A DNA stretch of 64,000 nt from G965202665 sp965243835 (GTDB lineage: Bacteria; Actinomycetota; Acidimicrobiia; Spongiisociales; Spongiisociaceae), in contig OZ251578.1 of NCBI GenBank assembly GCA_965243835.1, positions 620,001 through 684,000 of the forward strand. The letters are read 5' to 3'. Shown piece by piece: positions 44,499-52,959 of this stretch. Numbering within the stretch: the first letter of the stretch is position 1; every line of letters begins with the position of its first letter. The notes below the pieces were generated by a model that worked only from the letters and a program-made list of their open reading frames with translations, did not search any database and had not been told where the DNA came from. The translations under genes were made by a program, and so were the position numbers.

Positions 44499-44975
44499 AT
44501 GCGCAGAAACGCCACGTATTCTCCTCGACCCGACGATATTTCCCGTCGCTGGTTCGTAGTGGACGCCGCCGGAGTTCCGTTGGGGCGTCTCGCCTCCCGC
44601 ATCGCCCAGATCCTGCGGGGCAAGCACAAGCCCTCCTACGCCCCCCACATGGACGGCGGCGATTACGTGATCGTGGTCAACGCGGAACAGGTGGCGGTCA
44701 CCTCCCGCAAAAGCCGGGACAAGATCTACTACCGCCATTCCGGATATCCGGGCGGTTTGAAAGAAGAATCCTTCGCTTCCCTGATCGTCCGCCGCCCGGC
44801 GGCCGTTATTGAACGGGCGGTGCGGGGGATGCTTCCCCGCAACCGGTTGGGGCGAAGCATGTTCCGCAAACTGCGGGTCTACGCCGGGCCGGAACATCCG
44901 CATGCCGCCCAGCAACCCGAGGAGTTGCGTTTTGACATTCGTCCGGCGGGGGCCAAGGGGGCGGACAATGGCTGA
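44499..44975 (+). CDS. rplM: Ribosomal protein L13
   Basis: Large-subunit assembly protein. WFVVDAAGVPLGRLASRIAQIL, LRGKHKPSYAPHMDGGDYVIVVNA, YRHSGYPGG and MLPRNRLGRSMFRKLRVYAGPEHPH are canonical. 158 residues. The downstream rpsI start lies within its last codons (8-base overlap). Its nearest upstream promoter is that of the S-layer-like gene unless one lies inside that gene. Confidence 0.97.
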   Translation: MRRNATYSPRPDDISRRWFVVDAAGVPLGRLASRIAQILRGKHKPSYAPHMDGGDYVIVVNAEQVAVTSRKSRDKIYYRHSGYPGGLKEESFASLIVRRPAAVIERAVRGMLPRNRLGRSMFRKLRVYAGPEHPHAAQQPEELRFDIRPAGAKGADNG

Positions 44976-45360
44976 CCCGGTGGCGCTGGCCACCGGCCGC
45001 CGCAAAGAGTCGGTGGCCCGGGTGCGCCTTTTCAACGGAACCGGATCCGTCACTCTCAACGGTCGTTCCTTCTCCGACTATTTTCCGACCATCGCCCACC
45101 AGCGGCGGGTGATGGAGCCCTTCCGGGTAGCGGGGGCGGAAAACCGCTTCGACGTGGTGGCCACCCTGTCCGGCGGGGGGATCAGCGGCCAAGCGGACGC
45201 CCTGTGCCTGGGAATCGCCCGGGGCCTGTTGACGGTGGATCCCGACCTGCGCCGCGAACTGAAAAAGGCCGGTTTGCTGACCAGGGACGCCCGGGTGGTG
45301 GAGCGCAAAAAGTACGGTTTGCGCAAAGCCCGCCGCGCCCCCCAGTACACCAAACGTTAG
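44968..45360 (+). CDS. rpsI: Ribosomal protein S9
   Basis: 130-residue small-subunit protein whose C-terminal tail contacts P-site tRNA. TGRRKESVARVRLFNG, SGGGISGQADALCLGIARGLL and the terminal YGLRKARRAPQYTKR are diagnostic. The ATG lies inside the rplM end, coupling the two. Confidence 0.97.
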   Translation: MADPVALATGRRKESVARVRLFNGTGSVTLNGRSFSDYFPTIAHQRRVMEPFRVAGAENRFDVVATLSGGGISGQADALCLGIARGLLTVDPDLRRELKKAGLLTRDARVVERKKYGLRKARRAPQYTKR

Positions 45361-45414
45361 GCGGACTCCGGTTCCCGGCCGGGCGGGAAGGTTGACGCCA
45401 TCGGGACGGGCGCG

Positions 45415-46752
45415 GTGATCGGACAAGGCATTTCCGGAGCGCGGCGGCTGTTCGGCACGGACGGGGTGCGCGGCTTGGCCAATCGGGAGTTGGATGTGGA
45501 CTTGGCCGTGGGCCTGGCCCGGGCGGCCGGGGAGCCGCGGGCGGGGGGGACGGCGGTGATCGGACGGGACACCCGCCGTTCCGGGGAGATGCTGGCCGCC
45601 GCCCTGCACGCCGGATTCCATTCGGTGGGGGTGGACACGTGGGACGCGGGGGTGATTCCGGTTGGGGGCGTTTCGGCCCTGATCGGGGAGTTGCGGGCCG
45701 GTTTGGGGGTGATGGTGTCCGCTTCCCACAACCCGGCCTCCGACAACGGGGTTAAATTTTTCACCGACCGGGGAGGCAAGTTCGGCGAAGAGGCCGAAGC
45801 GGAAATCGAAAGCCGGTTGCGGGCCGGGTCGCCCTGGAGGGCCCCGGTGGGGGAGGGGGTGGGGGTGCGCCGTCCGGTGGCGGACGCCCTGGACCGCTAT
45901 TTGGATGTTATCCGCCGCGACGCCGTTTCCCTGGAGGGGGTGTCGCTGGCTTTGGACTGCGCCCATGGGGCCGCCTCCCGGGCCGCCCCCGCCCTGTTCG
46001 CCTCCCTGGGGGCGGAAACGGTCGTCCATTACGCGGAGCCGGACGGGATGAACATCAACCGGGAGTGCGGGGCCACCGCCCCCGGGGCCCTGGCCGGGTT
46101 GGCCGGGGGCCGGATCGGGCTGGCCTTCGACGGGGACGCCGACCGGCTGTTCGTGGTGGACGAGGACGGCCGGGAAGCCAACGGGGACGTGGTGATGGCC
46201 GTCATCGCCCGCCATTTGCACAGCCGGGGGCGACTGCCCGGCGGACGGGTGGTAGCCACCGTGATGTCCAATCTGGGTTTTCGGCTGTCGATGCGGGAAG
46301 CCGGCATCGAGATGCTGGAAACCCGGGTGGGGGACCGCTACGTCCTAGAGGAAATGGTGCGCAACGGGGCGGTATTGGGCGGGGAGCAGTCCGGTCATGT
46401 CATATATCTGGAACGGGCCCGCACCGGCGACGGCCTGTTGACCGCCCTCCTGCTTCTGGAAGTCGTAGTGGAAACCGGCCTCCCGGTGCGGGAGTTGCGC
46501 CGCCGGGCCATCACCGAGTTCCCGCAGGTGTTGCGCAACGTGCAAGTTAACGGGGAGGGCTTGGAGGAGGCGGAGGAGGTGTGGCGGGCGGTGGCCGCCG
46601 CCGAAGCCGAACTGGGCGACCGGGGCCGGGCGCTGGTGCGGGCCTCCGGCACCGAACCGGTGGTGCGGGTTATGGTGGAGGCGCCCACCCACGCCGCCGC
46701 CGCCGCCATCGCCGACCGCCTCGCCGCCCAAATAACCCGCACCCTCGGCTAG
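45415..46752 (+). CDS. glmM: Phosphoglucosamine mutase GlmM
   Basis: Converts glucosamine-6-phosphate to glucosamine-1-phosphate for UDP-GlcNAc and peptidoglycan. RRLFGTDGVRGLANREL, phosphoserine loop MVSASHNPASDNGVKFF, metal site AFDGDADRLF, GGEQSGHVIYLERARTGDG and VRASGTEPVVRVMVEA are complete. 445 residues, GTG start; the ribosome site is weak. Its product pathway is shared with glmS downstream. Confidence 0.96.
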   Translation: MIGQGISGARRLFGTDGVRGLANRELDVDLAVGLARAAGEPRAGGTAVIGRDTRRSGEMLAAALHAGFHSVGVDTWDAGVIPVGGVSALIGELRAGLGVMVSASHNPASDNGVKFFTDRGGKFGEEAEAEIESRLRAGSPWRAPVGEGVGVRRPVADALDRYLDVIRRDAVSLEGVSLALDCAHGAASRAAPALFASLGAETVVHYAEPDGMNINRECGATAPGALAGLAGGRIGLAFDGDADRLFVVDEDGREANGDVVMAVIARHLHSRGRLPGGRVVATVMSNLGFRLSMREAGIEMLETRVGDRYVLEEMVRNGAVLGGEQSGHVIYLERARTGDGLLTALLLLEVVVETGLPVRELRRRAITEFPQVLRNVQVNGEGLEEAEEVWRAVAAAEAELGDRGRALVRASGTEPVVRVMVEAPTHAAAAAIADRLAAQITRTLG

Positions 46753-46765
46753 CATTGCCCCGGTA

Positions 46766-47080
46766 ATGGTTCCCTTGGTTGCCGACCGGCTGGAGGAGAT
46801 TCGCCGCCTGTGCGCCGGCTACGGGGTGGAGAGGCTGTACCTGTTCGGTTCCGCCTTGTCCGACGAGTTCGCCGCCGACAGCGATTTGGACTTTTTGGTG
46901 GAGTTGCCGCCCGCTCACTATCGCATCTACGGACGCAACTACTGGGGATTGTGGCGGGGGTTGCAGGACCTGTTTGGCCGAAAAGTGGACCTGGTGGACC
47001 AATCGGCGGTGGACAACCCTTTCTTCGCGGAAGAGCTGGAAGAAACCAAACACCTAATCTACGACGGGCGCGACCTATGA
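46766..47080 (+). CDS. mntA: MntA-type nucleotidyltransferase antitoxin
   Basis: 104-residue minimal nucleotidyltransferase. The catalytic motif is complete: LFGSALSDEFAADSDLDFLVE (GS then D-x-D). In MntA-HepT systems this enzyme adds AMP groups to a tyrosine of the HEPN toxin and so silences it. It begins 13 bp after glmM, and its stop overlaps the toxin start (ATGA). Confidence 0.85.
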   Translation: MVPLVADRLEEIRRLCAGYGVERLYLFGSALSDEFAADSDLDFLVELPPAHYRIYGRNYWGLWRGLQDLFGRKVDLVDQSAVDNPFFAEELEETKHLIYDGRDL

Positions 47081-47442
47081 CGCGCAAAGCCAAATGTTAC
47101 CTGTGGGACATTTTGCAGGCCATCGACGCGGTGTTTCAATACACCGCAGGCAAGCAACTATTGGATTACCGGAACGACCCTATGTTGCGGGACGCCGTTG
47201 AGCGCCGGTTGATCGTCATCACCGAAGCCCTTACCCAACTAGATCGTATGGGCGTAACTTTGTCGGGCCGCATCAGCGACTACAAAGAAATCATCGGTCT
47301 GCGAATTGTCCTGGTTCACGGCTACCACAAAGTAGAAGATGGAGCCATATGGCAGATTGTGGAACAAGATTTGTCCTCATTGCGAGACGAGATACGCCCC
47401 CTGCTAGCGGAGTATTTGCCCGGAACTTCTGATTCTGATTGA
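47077..47442 (+). CDS. hepT: HepT-type HEPN ribonuclease toxin
   Basis: 121-residue HEPN protein. The active-site pattern R-x4-H-x-Y is present as RIVLVHGY; the tyrosine is the residue AMPylated by MntA in studied systems. AVERRLIVITEALTQL is also typical of the family. HepT cleaves RNA when free. The pair sits between glmM and the glmS ribozyme and may be cotranscribed with glmM. Confidence 0.87.
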   Translation: MTRKAKCYLWDILQAIDAVFQYTAGKQLLDYRNDPMLRDAVERRLIVITEALTQLDRMGVTLSGRISDYKEIIGLRIVLVHGYHKVEDGAIWQIVEQDLSSLRDEIRPLLAEYLPGTSDSD

Positions 47443-47509
47443 AAAGGGCGGCTGGGGATTTCCCATGCGGGCGCGCCGGTAAAGCCCTGGTTTGGTTGGG
47501 CGGGGGGTT

Positions 47510-47515
47510 TAGAAT
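47510..47515 (+). promoter_or_regulatory. Possible -10 box for glmS
   Basis: TAGAAT 30 bp ahead of the ribozyme cleavage site. The -35 region is weak (CTGGTT, 17 bp upstream). Confidence 0.35.
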
Positions 47516-47539
47516 GGGCGGGACAGGATCGGAGCGTCC

Positions 47540-47690
47540 TTGAAGCGCCGGGCCCCCGCCCAACGGGGGCGACGAGGCGGAGGGTTATCGAAATATTCGG
47601 CGGATGTCCTCCCGGCCGGCCGCGGTCGTCACGGTTCGGATTAAAACCCGCGGGCGACGGCGGGGACAAAGCCCGGGCCGAAGCGGAGGT
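47540..47690 (+). ncRNA. glmS ribozyme (GlcN6P-activated, self-cleaving)
   Basis: Leader of glmS. The cleavage site is A|GCGCC (after 47544). P1 is GCCCCCG/CGGGGGC (47552-47558 with 47564-47570), followed by the invariant GACGAGG (47571-47577). P2 is GGAGG/CCTCC (47579-47583 with 47608-47612) and encloses TTATCGAAATATTCGGCGG (47585-47603), the double-pseudoknot core that binds glucosamine-6-phosphate. Downstream, AAAACCCGC and GGCGGGGACAAAGCCCGGGC (P4, about 47643-47678) match the consensus AAAACC...GACAAAGCCCGGGC. In studied cases, cleavage exposes the mRNA to RNase J, so GlmS is repressed by its own product. The class is best known from Firmicutes. Confidence 0.9.
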
Positions 47691-47759
47691 CCGTTCGCGT
47701 CTGCGGGAACGCGGCCTAAACCCGCCCGATCTCCCAAACCGCAATGGAAAGGTGCGCGT

Positions 47760-49625
47760 ATGTGCGGAATCGTCGGGTACGTCGGCCCCCGTCCGGCCCA
47801 GGAAATCATCCTTGACGGTCTGCGGCGGCTGGAATACCGGGGTTACGACTCGGCGGGGGCGGCCGTAGTCCACGCCGGTCGGCTGGGGGTGCGCAAAACG
47901 GAAGGCAAAATGGACCGCCTGAGCGCGCTTTTGGAAGAACATCCGTTGCCGGGTTCCTTGGGGGTGGGGCACACCCGCTGGGCCACGCACGGTTCCCCCT
48001 CCGACGTCAACGCCCACCCGCACACGGACGAGGAGGGTTCGTTTGCGGTGGTGCACAACGGGATCATCGAAAACTTTCGGGCGTTGCGGGAGGAGCTGGC
48101 GGCCGGGGGCGTGACCTTGCGGTCGGAGACCGACACGGAAGTTTTGGCCCACCTGATCGCCGCCGCATACAACGGCGACTTGGCCGCCGCCCTGCGTCGC
48201 GCCATCGCCCGCACCGTGGGGACGTACGCCGTGGCCGTGATCAGCGACCGCGAACCGGGCCGGTTGGTGGCCGCCCGGCTTACCAGCCCGCTGGTGGTGG
48301 GCTTGGGCGACGGGGAAATGTTTCTGGCCTCCGATATGGCCGCCCTGCTCAACCGCACCCGCCGTTTCCTGGTGGTGGAGGACGGGGAGATAGTCGACGT
48401 GACCGCCGAGGGGCCGGTGTTGGAAACCATCGCCGGAACCCCGGTCAGCCGGGAGCCGCTCACCGCCGACTGGGAGGCGGGGAAGGCGGAACGCGGCGGA
48501 TACGACCATTTTATGCTCAAAGAAATACACGAACAACCGGAGGTGATCGCCGCCACCCTGGCGGGCCGCATCTCCGATGACGGCGGCCGGGCGGTGTTGG
48601 ATGATTTGGAGGATTGGGATATTTTCGCCGCCGGGGACGACCCGCGGGACCCGCGGGACCTGCAAAAAGTCTGGATAACCGGTTGCGGCACCGCCTACCA
48701 CGCCGGCCTGGCGGGGGTGATCCTGCTGGAACGATTGGCCGGCCTCCCCGCCGAGGCGGCCTATGCGCACGAGTTGCGCTACCGGCGCCCCCCGCACTGC
48801 GGACCCACCCTGACTTTGGCCATCAGCCAGTCCGGGGAGACCGCCGACACCCTGGCCGCGGCCCGGATGGCCGCCGAGCGGGGCTCCCGTTTGCTGGCTT
48901 TGACCAACGTGGTGGGGTCCACCCTCACCCGCGCCGCGCACCGCGTCATCTACACCCGGGGCGGACCGGAGATTGCGGTGGCCTCCACCAAGGCTTATCT
49001 GGCCATGCTGGTCGGGGAAAGCCTGTGGGCGTTATGGATGGCCCGCCGCCGGGGGACGGTGGAGCGGGAGCGGGAAGCGGCGTTGCTGAGGGGCCTGCGG
49101 GACCTGCCCGACCAGATTTCGGAAATTCTGGACCGGTACGGGCGGGGGGAGTCGGAGATCAGCCTGCTGGCGGCCGACCTGGCCGGGTCCTCCGACCTCT
49201 ATTTCATCGGTCGGGGGGCGGACTACGCCACCGCCATGGAAGGGGCGTTGAAACTGAAGGAGGTTTCCTATCTGCATGCCGAGGCCATGCCCGCCGGGGA
49301 GTTGAAACACGGGGCGCTGGCCCTGGTGGAGGAGGGCACGCCGGTGGTGGGGATTCTCACCCAGGAGGATGTCTACGACAAGTCAATGTCCAGCCTGTGG
49401 GAGACCAAGGCGCGGGGAGCGCGGGTGATCGCGGTGGCCTACGAGGACGATGAAGAGGCGGGCCGGTGCGCCGACCGCGTGTTGCGCATCCCCCGCACGG
49501 ACGATTTGCTGGCTCCGGTGTTGGCCGCCCCGCCCCTGCAGTTGTTGGCGTACCACACCGCCCTGGCTTTGGGATGCGACATCGACCAACCCCGCAACCT
49601 GGCTAAAAGCGTCACGGTGGAATGA
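47760..49625 (+). CDS. glmS: Glutamine-fructose-6-phosphate aminotransferase GlmS
   Basis: Makes glucosamine-6-phosphate from fructose-6-phosphate and glutamine, the entry to amino-sugar synthesis. The N-terminal glutaminase starts MCGIVGYVGPRPAQEII with Cys2 as nucleophile, then GHTRWATHG and HNGIIENF. Two SIS sugar-isomerase domains follow (GCGTAYHAGLAG, ISQSGETADTLAA, GRGADYATAMEGALKLKEVSYLHAEA), ending NLAKSVTVE. 621 residues. GGAAAGG lies 7 bases before the ATG. The ribozyme in its leader gives product feedback. Confidence 0.97.
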   Translation: MCGIVGYVGPRPAQEIILDGLRRLEYRGYDSAGAAVVHAGRLGVRKTEGKMDRLSALLEEHPLPGSLGVGHTRWATHGSPSDVNAHPHTDEEGSFAVVHNGIIENFRALREELAAGGVTLRSETDTEVLAHLIAAAYNGDLAAALRRAIARTVGTYAVAVISDREPGRLVAARLTSPLVVGLGDGEMFLASDMAALLNRTRRFLVVEDGEIVDVTAEGPVLETIAGTPVSREPLTADWEAGKAERGGYDHFMLKEIHEQPEVIAATLAGRISDDGGRAVLDDLEDWDIFAAGDDPRDPRDLQKVWITGCGTAYHAGLAGVILLERLAGLPAEAAYAHELRYRRPPHCGPTLTLAISQSGETADTLAAARMAAERGSRLLALTNVVGSTLTRAAHRVIYTRGGPEIAVASTKAYLAMLVGESLWALWMARRRGTVEREREAALLRGLRDLPDQISEILDRYGRGESEISLLAADLAGSSDLYFIGRGADYATAMEGALKLKEVSYLHAEAMPAGELKHGALALVEEGTPVVGILTQEDVYDKSMSSLWETKARGARVIAVAYEDDEEAGRCADRVLRIPRTDDLLAPVLAAPPLQLLAYHTALALGCDIDQPRNLAKSVTVE

Positions 49626-49629
49626 CCCG

Positions 49630-50058
49630 ATGGTCTCCCCCCCGTCCGCTTTCCCCCGCCCGCCGCCGGGTTTCCCGTCCGGCAATGTCCTGGGGGTGGG
49701 GGTGGACATGGTGGATATCGGGCGGGTGGAGCGATTGCTGGCCCGCTACCCCCGGTTCGCGGAACGTTGTTTCACGACCGGGGAGCGGGAATACGCCTCC
49801 CGGTTCGCCCGCCCCGCCCGTCGCTTTGCGGCCCGGTTCGCGGGGAAGGAGGCGGTGATGAAGTCGTTGGGAGCCGGTTACCGGATGATCCGCTGGACCG
49901 ACATTGAAATCACCGGCGGCGGCCCGCCCCGGGTCAACTTGTCGGGAACCGCCGCCGCCCGGGCCGCCGCCCTCGGAGTGGAGGGGGTGCGGGCGGCGGT
50001 CACCCACACCGACGATTTCGCCTTGGTGTTCGCCTTGGCCGTCGGCGGCCCGGGCTAG
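49630..50058 (+). CDS. acpS: Holo-[acyl-carrier-protein] synthase AcpS
   Basis: Transfers 4'-phosphopantetheine from CoA to acyl carrier protein. The core GVDMVDIGRVERLLARYPRF and RFAGKEAVMKSLG contain the conserved metal-site Asp and Glu. A 20-residue Pro-rich extension precedes the core; a start nearer to GVGVDMV is possible. It lies 4 bp after glmS, in the usual actinobacterial order, and overlaps the convergent nucleoside hydrolase gene by 4 bp. Confidence 0.92.
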   Translation: MVSPPSAFPRPPPGFPSGNVLGVGVDMVDIGRVERLLARYPRFAERCFTTGEREYASRFARPARRFAARFAGKEAVMKSLGAGYRMIRWTDIEITGGGPPRVNLSGTAAARAAALGVEGVRAAVTHTDDFALVFALAVGGPG

Positions 50059-50981
50059 GAGAGACCGGCCCGCAACGCGGCGATAAAAGACTCCCGGGGC
50101 ACATGCGTGACCACCCGGGCGTTGGGTCGGTTTCCGGACAGGCCGCGCCAGTCGGTACTCTGCACGCCGCGGGCCGGGCCGGAGCCGGCGACCACCGAAA
50201 CGTATGCATGCTCGGCGACGGCGATGGCCGGGCGGAGGGCCACCGCCATGGCGATCGGGTCGGGCAGGTCGAATCCGGCCAGGCGGGTGCTGGTTTTGGC
50301 GAAATGATCCACCGCCCCCTGAATGTCGATGGCCGTCTCCGCGTAGCGGGTTCCGATGTTGCGGATTTCCGCAGCTTGCGCTTCGTCGAAGACGGCCGAG
50401 GCGGTGGAAATGTCCCATCCGATGACGGTTTTGGGCATTGGCGCCCGCATTACCATGGCGGCCGCCTCCGGGTCGGCCCAGAAGTTGTATTCGGCCAGGG
50501 GAGTGACGTTGCCGGTTCCCGACCCGGTTCCGCCCATTATGTAACAGTGGCCGACGGCGGTCGCCAAGCGGGGACAGCGGGCCAAGGCCGCGGCGATGTT
50601 GGTGAGCGGCCCCAGCGTTACCAGGTCCGCCTCCCCCGGCCGGTTCAGAAAGGTTGCGAGCAGGACATCCACCGCGTTTCCGGGGGCGGGGACGCGGCCG
50701 GCGAGGGGCAGGCCGACGTCGCCCATCCCGTCGGAGCCGTGCACGTTCTCGGCGGTGGCCGGCGGTTGCACCAGCGGCCGGGCGGCGCCCGCGTACACCG
50801 GCGCGGAGGCCCCGCACAGCTCCACCGTGTACAAGGCGTTTTGCACCGCCTGCTCCAAGGGGACGTTTCCCGCCGTCACCGTGATCGCCTCCACGGTCGC
50901 CTCGGGATGACGCAAGGCCATCATCAAGGCCACCGCATCATCGGAGGCGGTGTCGGTGTCGATAACCAACGTGCGGGTCAT
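50055..50981 (-). CDS. Inosine-uridine-type nucleoside hydrolase
   Basis: 308-residue calcium enzyme that cleaves nucleosides to base and ribose. The metal motif reads DTDTASDDAVALMMAL (family norm DTDPGxDDA), with LVTLGPLTNIAAAL, YIMGGTGSGTGNVTPLAEYNFWADPEAA and DLPDPIAMA as further ligands. It would supply ribose and bases for salvage or catabolism; the BMP-type importer 9 kb away is a conceivable uptake partner, which is inference only. Confidence 0.92.
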   Translation of the reverse strand: MTRTLVIDTDTASDDAVALMMALRHPEATVEAITVTAGNVPLEQAVQNALYTVELCGASAPVYAGAARPLVQPPATAENVHGSDGMGDVGLPLAGRVPAPGNAVDVLLATFLNRPGEADLVTLGPLTNIAAALARCPRLATAVGHCYIMGGTGSGTGNVTPLAEYNFWADPEAAAMVMRAPMPKTVIGWDISTASAVFDEAQAAEIRNIGTRYAETAIDIQGAVDHFAKTSTRLAGFDLPDPIAMAVALRPAIAVAEHAYVSVVAGSGPARGVQSTDWRGLSGNRPNARVVTHVPRESFIAALRAGLS

Positions 50982-51008
50982 GTCAGTCCGCCGCGCGCCG
51001 CCCGGATG

Positions 51009-51641
51009 TCAATCGTCCGCGCTCTCGATTCCAAGATGTTTTATGATGAGGGCGGTGTTTTGCTGTTGGGTTTCCATGTTGATTTTGATGAGGGCGATGT
51101 CTTGTTGTTGGGTTTCCAAGGTGTGTTGTTGTGTTTCCATGTTGGACTTGATGAGGGTGATGTCTTGTTGTTGGGTTTCCAAGGTGTGTTGTTGCGTTTC
51201 CATAATGCCTTGCAAGATGACCATGTTTTCCTGGATGATGATCATATTTTTCTTGGAAACGTCCAGCTCTTCCCGAACCAGGCCCATATCGGTTTTGAGC
51301 ACGGACACATCCAGTTTGATCTCCGCCACGTCTTTTTCCACCAGCCCCATCCGCTCGTCCAGTCGGTCGATGCGGGCGGTTACCTCGGTGCGCAAGGTTA
51401 CGGAACGGGCTTCGCTACTTTCGCCGAGGGAGTCGAAGCGGTCGCCAATCGCCTCGAAACGGTCGCCAACCGCTTCGAAACGGTCGTTTATCGCCTCGAA
51501 CTTGAGGTTGTAGCCGTCCAACACCCCCAGGATCTGGGCGACGGTCGTGCTGGTGCGCTGGCAGATCATCCCCACGAAGGCCAGCAACGGGATGACGATC
51601 CCGCTGACGATGACGATCGTTACAATTTCCACGGTGGTCAT
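51009..51641 (-). CDS. Membrane-anchored coiled-coil protein with tandem repeats
   Basis: 210 residues. One N-terminal membrane helix (VEIVTIVIVSGIVIPLLAFVG) and then an almost continuous coiled coil. Heptad blocks such as INDRFEAVGDRFEAIGDRF come first, and the C-terminus repeats METQQHTLETQQQDI.LIK.N twice plus a partial third. The repeat is 63 bp in DNA (51071-51196). AGGAGG precedes the ATG. Resembles the DUF1640-like or generic coiled-coil proteins; no function can be assigned. Confidence 0.75.
   Translation of the reverse strand: MTTVEIVTIVIVSGIVIPLLAFVGMICQRTSTTVAQILGVLDGYNLKFEAINDRFEAVGDRFEAIGDRFDSLGESSEARSVTLRTEVTARIDRLDERMGLVEKDVAEIKLDVSVLKTDMGLVREELDVSKKNMIIIQENMVILQGIMETQQHTLETQQQDITLIKSNMETQQHTLETQQQDIALIKINMETQQQNTALIIKHLGIESADD
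51071..51196. repeat. 63-bp tandem repeat inside the coiled-coil gene
   Basis: Two nearly identical 63-bp units, 51071-51133 and 51134-51196, each starting TTTCCAT on the forward strand. Each encodes 21 residues, exactly three heptads, so unit gain or loss would keep frame and coil register. Confidence 0.85.
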
Positions 51642-51795
51642 GATACCTCCTTGGTCGTCGACCCGCGAGGGCCGGGGACTCCCTTTTTAAGAGCCCGTTC
51701 ACAATATGCCCAATTTTTTAAAAGTTTTCAAGGGGTATTTTTCGCGTTCTCGGCCGACCGCCCCCCAAGCCGTGCGGGAAGGGGCGGGCGCCGGT

Positions 51796-52959
51796 TTAGC
51801 GAACGCTTTCCGCCAGTCGGCGGGCCAGTTCCGGGATGCGGAGGTCGTCCAAGTTCCCGAAGGCCAAGCGCAGGTAGGCGTTCTGGCCGGGTCCGAACAT
51901 GTCCCCGCCCAAGGCGAGGACCGAATGCTCCTCGAACAGCCGCCGGGCTACGCCGGTGGCCCCTCCCTCCGCCTCCTCCCCGAACGGGTGGCGCAGGTAG
52001 GAGAAGTAAGCCCCGGCGGAGGCCGTCTGATAGGGCCCGGAGGCGATGGCGGCGGTGAATTTTTCCAGCCGTTCCGCCATCCGCCGCCGGTTGTCTTCCA
52101 CCCACTCCCCCAAATGCCGCAACCCGTACAGGGCGGCCTCCTGCCCGATCCGGTTGGGGCAGATGGTCAGGCAGTCGGCCACCTTGTTGACTTCGGCCAG
52201 CAGGTCGGGGCGGGCCGCCAGCCCTCCCACCCGCAACCCGGTGATGGCGAACACTTTGGAAAAACTGTGGATGTGAACCAGAAACCGCTCCCAGTCGGGC
52301 GCGGAGAACAGGTCGTGGGGCGGGGAGGCCCTGTCCCGAAAGTCCCGATAGGTCTCGTCCAAAATCAGATACAGCCCCCGCTCCCGGGCCAAGCGGGCGA
52401 AGTCGCGCATCACCTGCGGCGGGTACACCCGGCCGGTGGGGTTGTTGGGCGTTACCAGGACGATGGCGCGGGTGCGGTCCGTTACCAGGGTCTCCGCCCG
52501 CTCCGCATCCGGGATCAAATCTTCCCCGGCGGGCAGGTACACGGGCTCCACCCCGCCGATGCGCAACCACATATCGTGGTTGAAGTAGTAGGGGAGGGGA
52601 AGAATGACCTGCTCCCCGGCCCGGCACAGCACGTTCACCGCCAGGCAAAACGCCTGGTTGGCCCCGGCGGTAATGGCCGTCTGTTCCGGGCGAACCGGGG
52701 CCTGGTAGGCGGCGGAGATGTCCTCGGCCAAAGCGGCCCGCAGTTCCGGTTGGCCCAGCACCGGCCCGTAGCGGGTCGCCTCGGCCAGGTCCAGCCCGGC
52801 CAGGTGTTCGCGCAACCCGGCGGCGGGCGGGTAACCGGGGGCGGCCTGCGACACGTCGATCAGCGGTTGCCCGCTCCCTTCGTCCGTCCGGTTGGCCGCC
52901 CATTCCCGCACCAGGGATATGGGGGAGGCGGGGGTGGCGGCCACCCGGGGGTTGGTCAT
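51796..52959 (-). CDS. Class I/II pyridoxal-phosphate aminotransferase
   Basis: 387-residue aspartate-aminotransferase-fold enzyme. ITAGANQAFCLAVNVL, LVTPNNPTGRVYPP, LILDETYRDF and the PLP-lysine segment HSFSKVFAITGLRVGG are all present, with the terminal Arg region AYLRLAFGN. Substrate unknown. It is the last gene of the GMC-ferredoxin operon; its ATG overlaps the thioesterase stop (ATGA). Confidence 0.9.
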   Translation of the reverse strand: MTNPRVAATPASPISLVREWAANRTDEGSGQPLIDVSQAAPGYPPAAGLREHLAGLDLAEATRYGPVLGQPELRAALAEDISAAYQAPVRPEQTAITAGANQAFCLAVNVLCRAGEQVILPLPYYFNHDMWLRIGGVEPVYLPAGEDLIPDAERAETLVTDRTRAIVLVTPNNPTGRVYPPQVMRDFARLARERGLYLILDETYRDFRDRASPPHDLFSAPDWERFLVHIHSFSKVFAITGLRVGGLAARPDLLAEVNKVADCLTICPNRIGQEAALYGLRHLGEWVEDNRRRMAERLEKFTAAIASGPYQTASAGAYFSYLRHPFGEEAEGGATGVARRLFEEHSVLALGGDMFGPGQNAYLRLAFGNLDDLRIPELARRLAESVR

